Shown here: piece by piece, positions 41,678-42,056 of the stretch
How positions within the stretch are numbered: the stretch's first letter is position 1
How the letters are laid out: every line of letters starts with the position of its first letter
Origin: Succinatimonas sp. UBA7265
GTDB taxonomy: Bacteria; Pseudomonadota; Gammaproteobacteria; Enterobacterales; Succinivibrionaceae
Direction of reading: 5' to 3'
DNA: 42,056 bases
Assembly: GCA_002473165.1 (NCBI GenBank)
Contig: DKSD01000099.1
Coordinates: forward strand, 1-42,056
Notes under the pieces: generated by a model
Databases searched by the model: none
What the model was told of the DNA's origin: nothing
Seen by the model: the letters and a program-made list of their open reading frames with translations, nothing else
Made by a program: the position numbers and the translations under genes

Positions 41678-41769
41678 AACTTCAAGGCGGCGTTGCGCCG
41701 TTATGAGAGCCTCGTGCGTAATGAGTGTCAGACGGTCTAACTTCAAGGCGGCGTTGCGCCGTTATGAGA
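41678..41769 (+). repeat. Two identical 31-bp direct repeats with a 30-bp spacer
   Basis: The repeats at 41678-41708 and 41739-41769 are identical and each contains a CGGCG-TTG-CGCCG hairpin; the unit begins AACTTCAAGG and ends GTTATGAGA. The spacer is 41709-41738. The geometry resembles a one-spacer CRISPR, but there are no cas genes, no third repeat and no recognisable leader. It could equally be a duplicated palindromic intergenic element. Confidence 0.75.
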
Positions 41770-41812
41770 TCTTCAATGCGTACTCAGCCTGAGTTTCCCG
41801 GGAACGCATAAG

Positions 41813-41846
41813 ACCGCCTTGTTTTGGCGCAGGGCGGTTTCTTTCA
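41813..41846 (+). terminator. Rho-independent terminator downstream of the HAD gene and repeats
   Basis: ACCGCCTTG (41813-41821) pairs with CAGGGCGGT (41830-41838, one G-T wobble), followed by TTCTTTC. It also faces the convergent Rpn-like gene. Confidence 0.65.
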
Positions 41847-41854
41847 GCCCGCGT

Positions 41855-42056
41855 TTAGTAATCCCAGCGGAGACCGTTTTCCTGTGCGATCTTTTTGATT
41901 AGCGCTAATGGAGCAGATGTGTCGTCGGCTATGGAATCCAAAGGTCTCTTCTTTTTGAGCATGCGGAGGACGCAAGACTTAATGGTCTTCTCCTCACCGC
42001 GTTTTTCGCCGTCAGCAACGCCTTGGTTATAAACCTTAATTGACGCCAATTTTAGG
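41855..42056 (-). CDS. Rpn-like protein, C-terminal end (cut by window edge)
   Basis: The frame is open to the end of the window with no reliable start. The visible 66 or so codons read VYNQGVADGEKRGEEKTIKS and end PLALIKKIAQENGLRWDY. The G-E-K-R-G-E linker and terminal helix-turn-helix-like pattern (SIADDTSAPLALIKKI) are typical of the C-termini of Rpn/PDDEXK-transposase-family proteins. The nuclease core would lie beyond the window. Confidence 0.6.
   Translation of the reverse strand, partial: LKLASIKVYNQGVADGEKRGEEKTIKSCVLRMLKKKRPLDSIADDTSAPLALIKKIAQENGLRWDY

Noticed and set aside
41678..41769. Calling the 31-bp repeat pair a CRISPR array
   Set aside because: Only two repeats, no leader, no cas gene in the window and no match that I know to a standard repeat class. 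I list it as a repeat.
41678..41769. Integron attC site
   Set aside because: The GTTRRRY/RYYYAAC core pair is not present in the right order and spacing, and no integrase is seen.

Overview
The window looks like a chromosomal segment of a gammaproteobacterium. The tRNA operon Gly(GCC)-Cys(GCA)-Leu(TAA) has the order of E. coli glyW-cysT-leuZ. There is also a complete tatABC, a PBP1C-type bifunctional penicillin-binding protein and a YfhM/YfaS-like alpha-2-macroglobulin. Rpn-like PD-(D/E)XK proteins, AAA-ATPase/PD-(D/E)XK proteins, an orphan EIIC and an IS1634-type element together suggest an anaerobic gut or rumen lineage such as Succinivibrionaceae. That family placement is inference. Most housekeeping-type genes are GC-rich. 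The accessory genes, above all the restriction-modification block at 13.3-18.4 kb, are visibly richer in AT.

Layout. 1-2.45 kb: an IS4/IS1634-type insertion sequence abuts a 5'-truncated DUF4268 gene. 3.0-12.8 kb: a co-directional operon encodes a nitrilase-superfamily hydrolase, a branched-chain-amino-acid/amide-type (HAAT) ABC transporter (binding protein, LivH, a LivM-LivG fusion, LivF), two amidase-signature hydrolases and an M20 metallopeptidase. This reads as import and stepwise hydrolysis of an amide or acylated amino compound. 13.3-18.5 kb: three genes (two adenine-methyltransferase-like proteins and a 954-residue GIY-YIG/SF2-helicase/Tudor-like protein) form a restriction-modification cassette. 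It is bracketed by a perfect 16-bp direct repeat, so it looks like a discrete inserted island.

18.5-25.6 kb: pbpC is divergent from an EIIC membrane protein. A region of duplication and decay follows, with an intact AAA ATPase (DUF234 type), a decayed EIIC fragment, a possible 26-residue membrane peptide and a two-TM protein. 25.6-32.8 kb (minus strand): a Tat-exported HD-domain protein, tatA, tatB, tatC, a large alpha-2-macroglobulin without thioester motif, and the two-TM protein run in one direction. 33.0-34.1 kb: a DUF554 membrane protein lies directly behind the three-tRNA operon, which has a consensus promoter and a terminator.

34.3-42.1 kb: accessory genes. These are an AAA-ATPase/PD-(D/E)XK gene split by a frameshift in a T8 run, an Rpn-like nuclease with slippage-prone AEGR repeats followed in frame by an apparent RelA/SpoT C-terminal fragment, an AlbA_2/ATP-binding regulator, a lipoprotein, a HAD phosphatase-like protein, a pair of 31-bp repeats, and the end of a second Rpn-like gene cut by the window edge.

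The strongest candidates for an under-described system are the direct-repeat-flanked methyltransferase pair plus GIY-YIG helicase-nuclease cassette and, less certainly, the reciprocal-decay duplication with its tiny membrane peptide.
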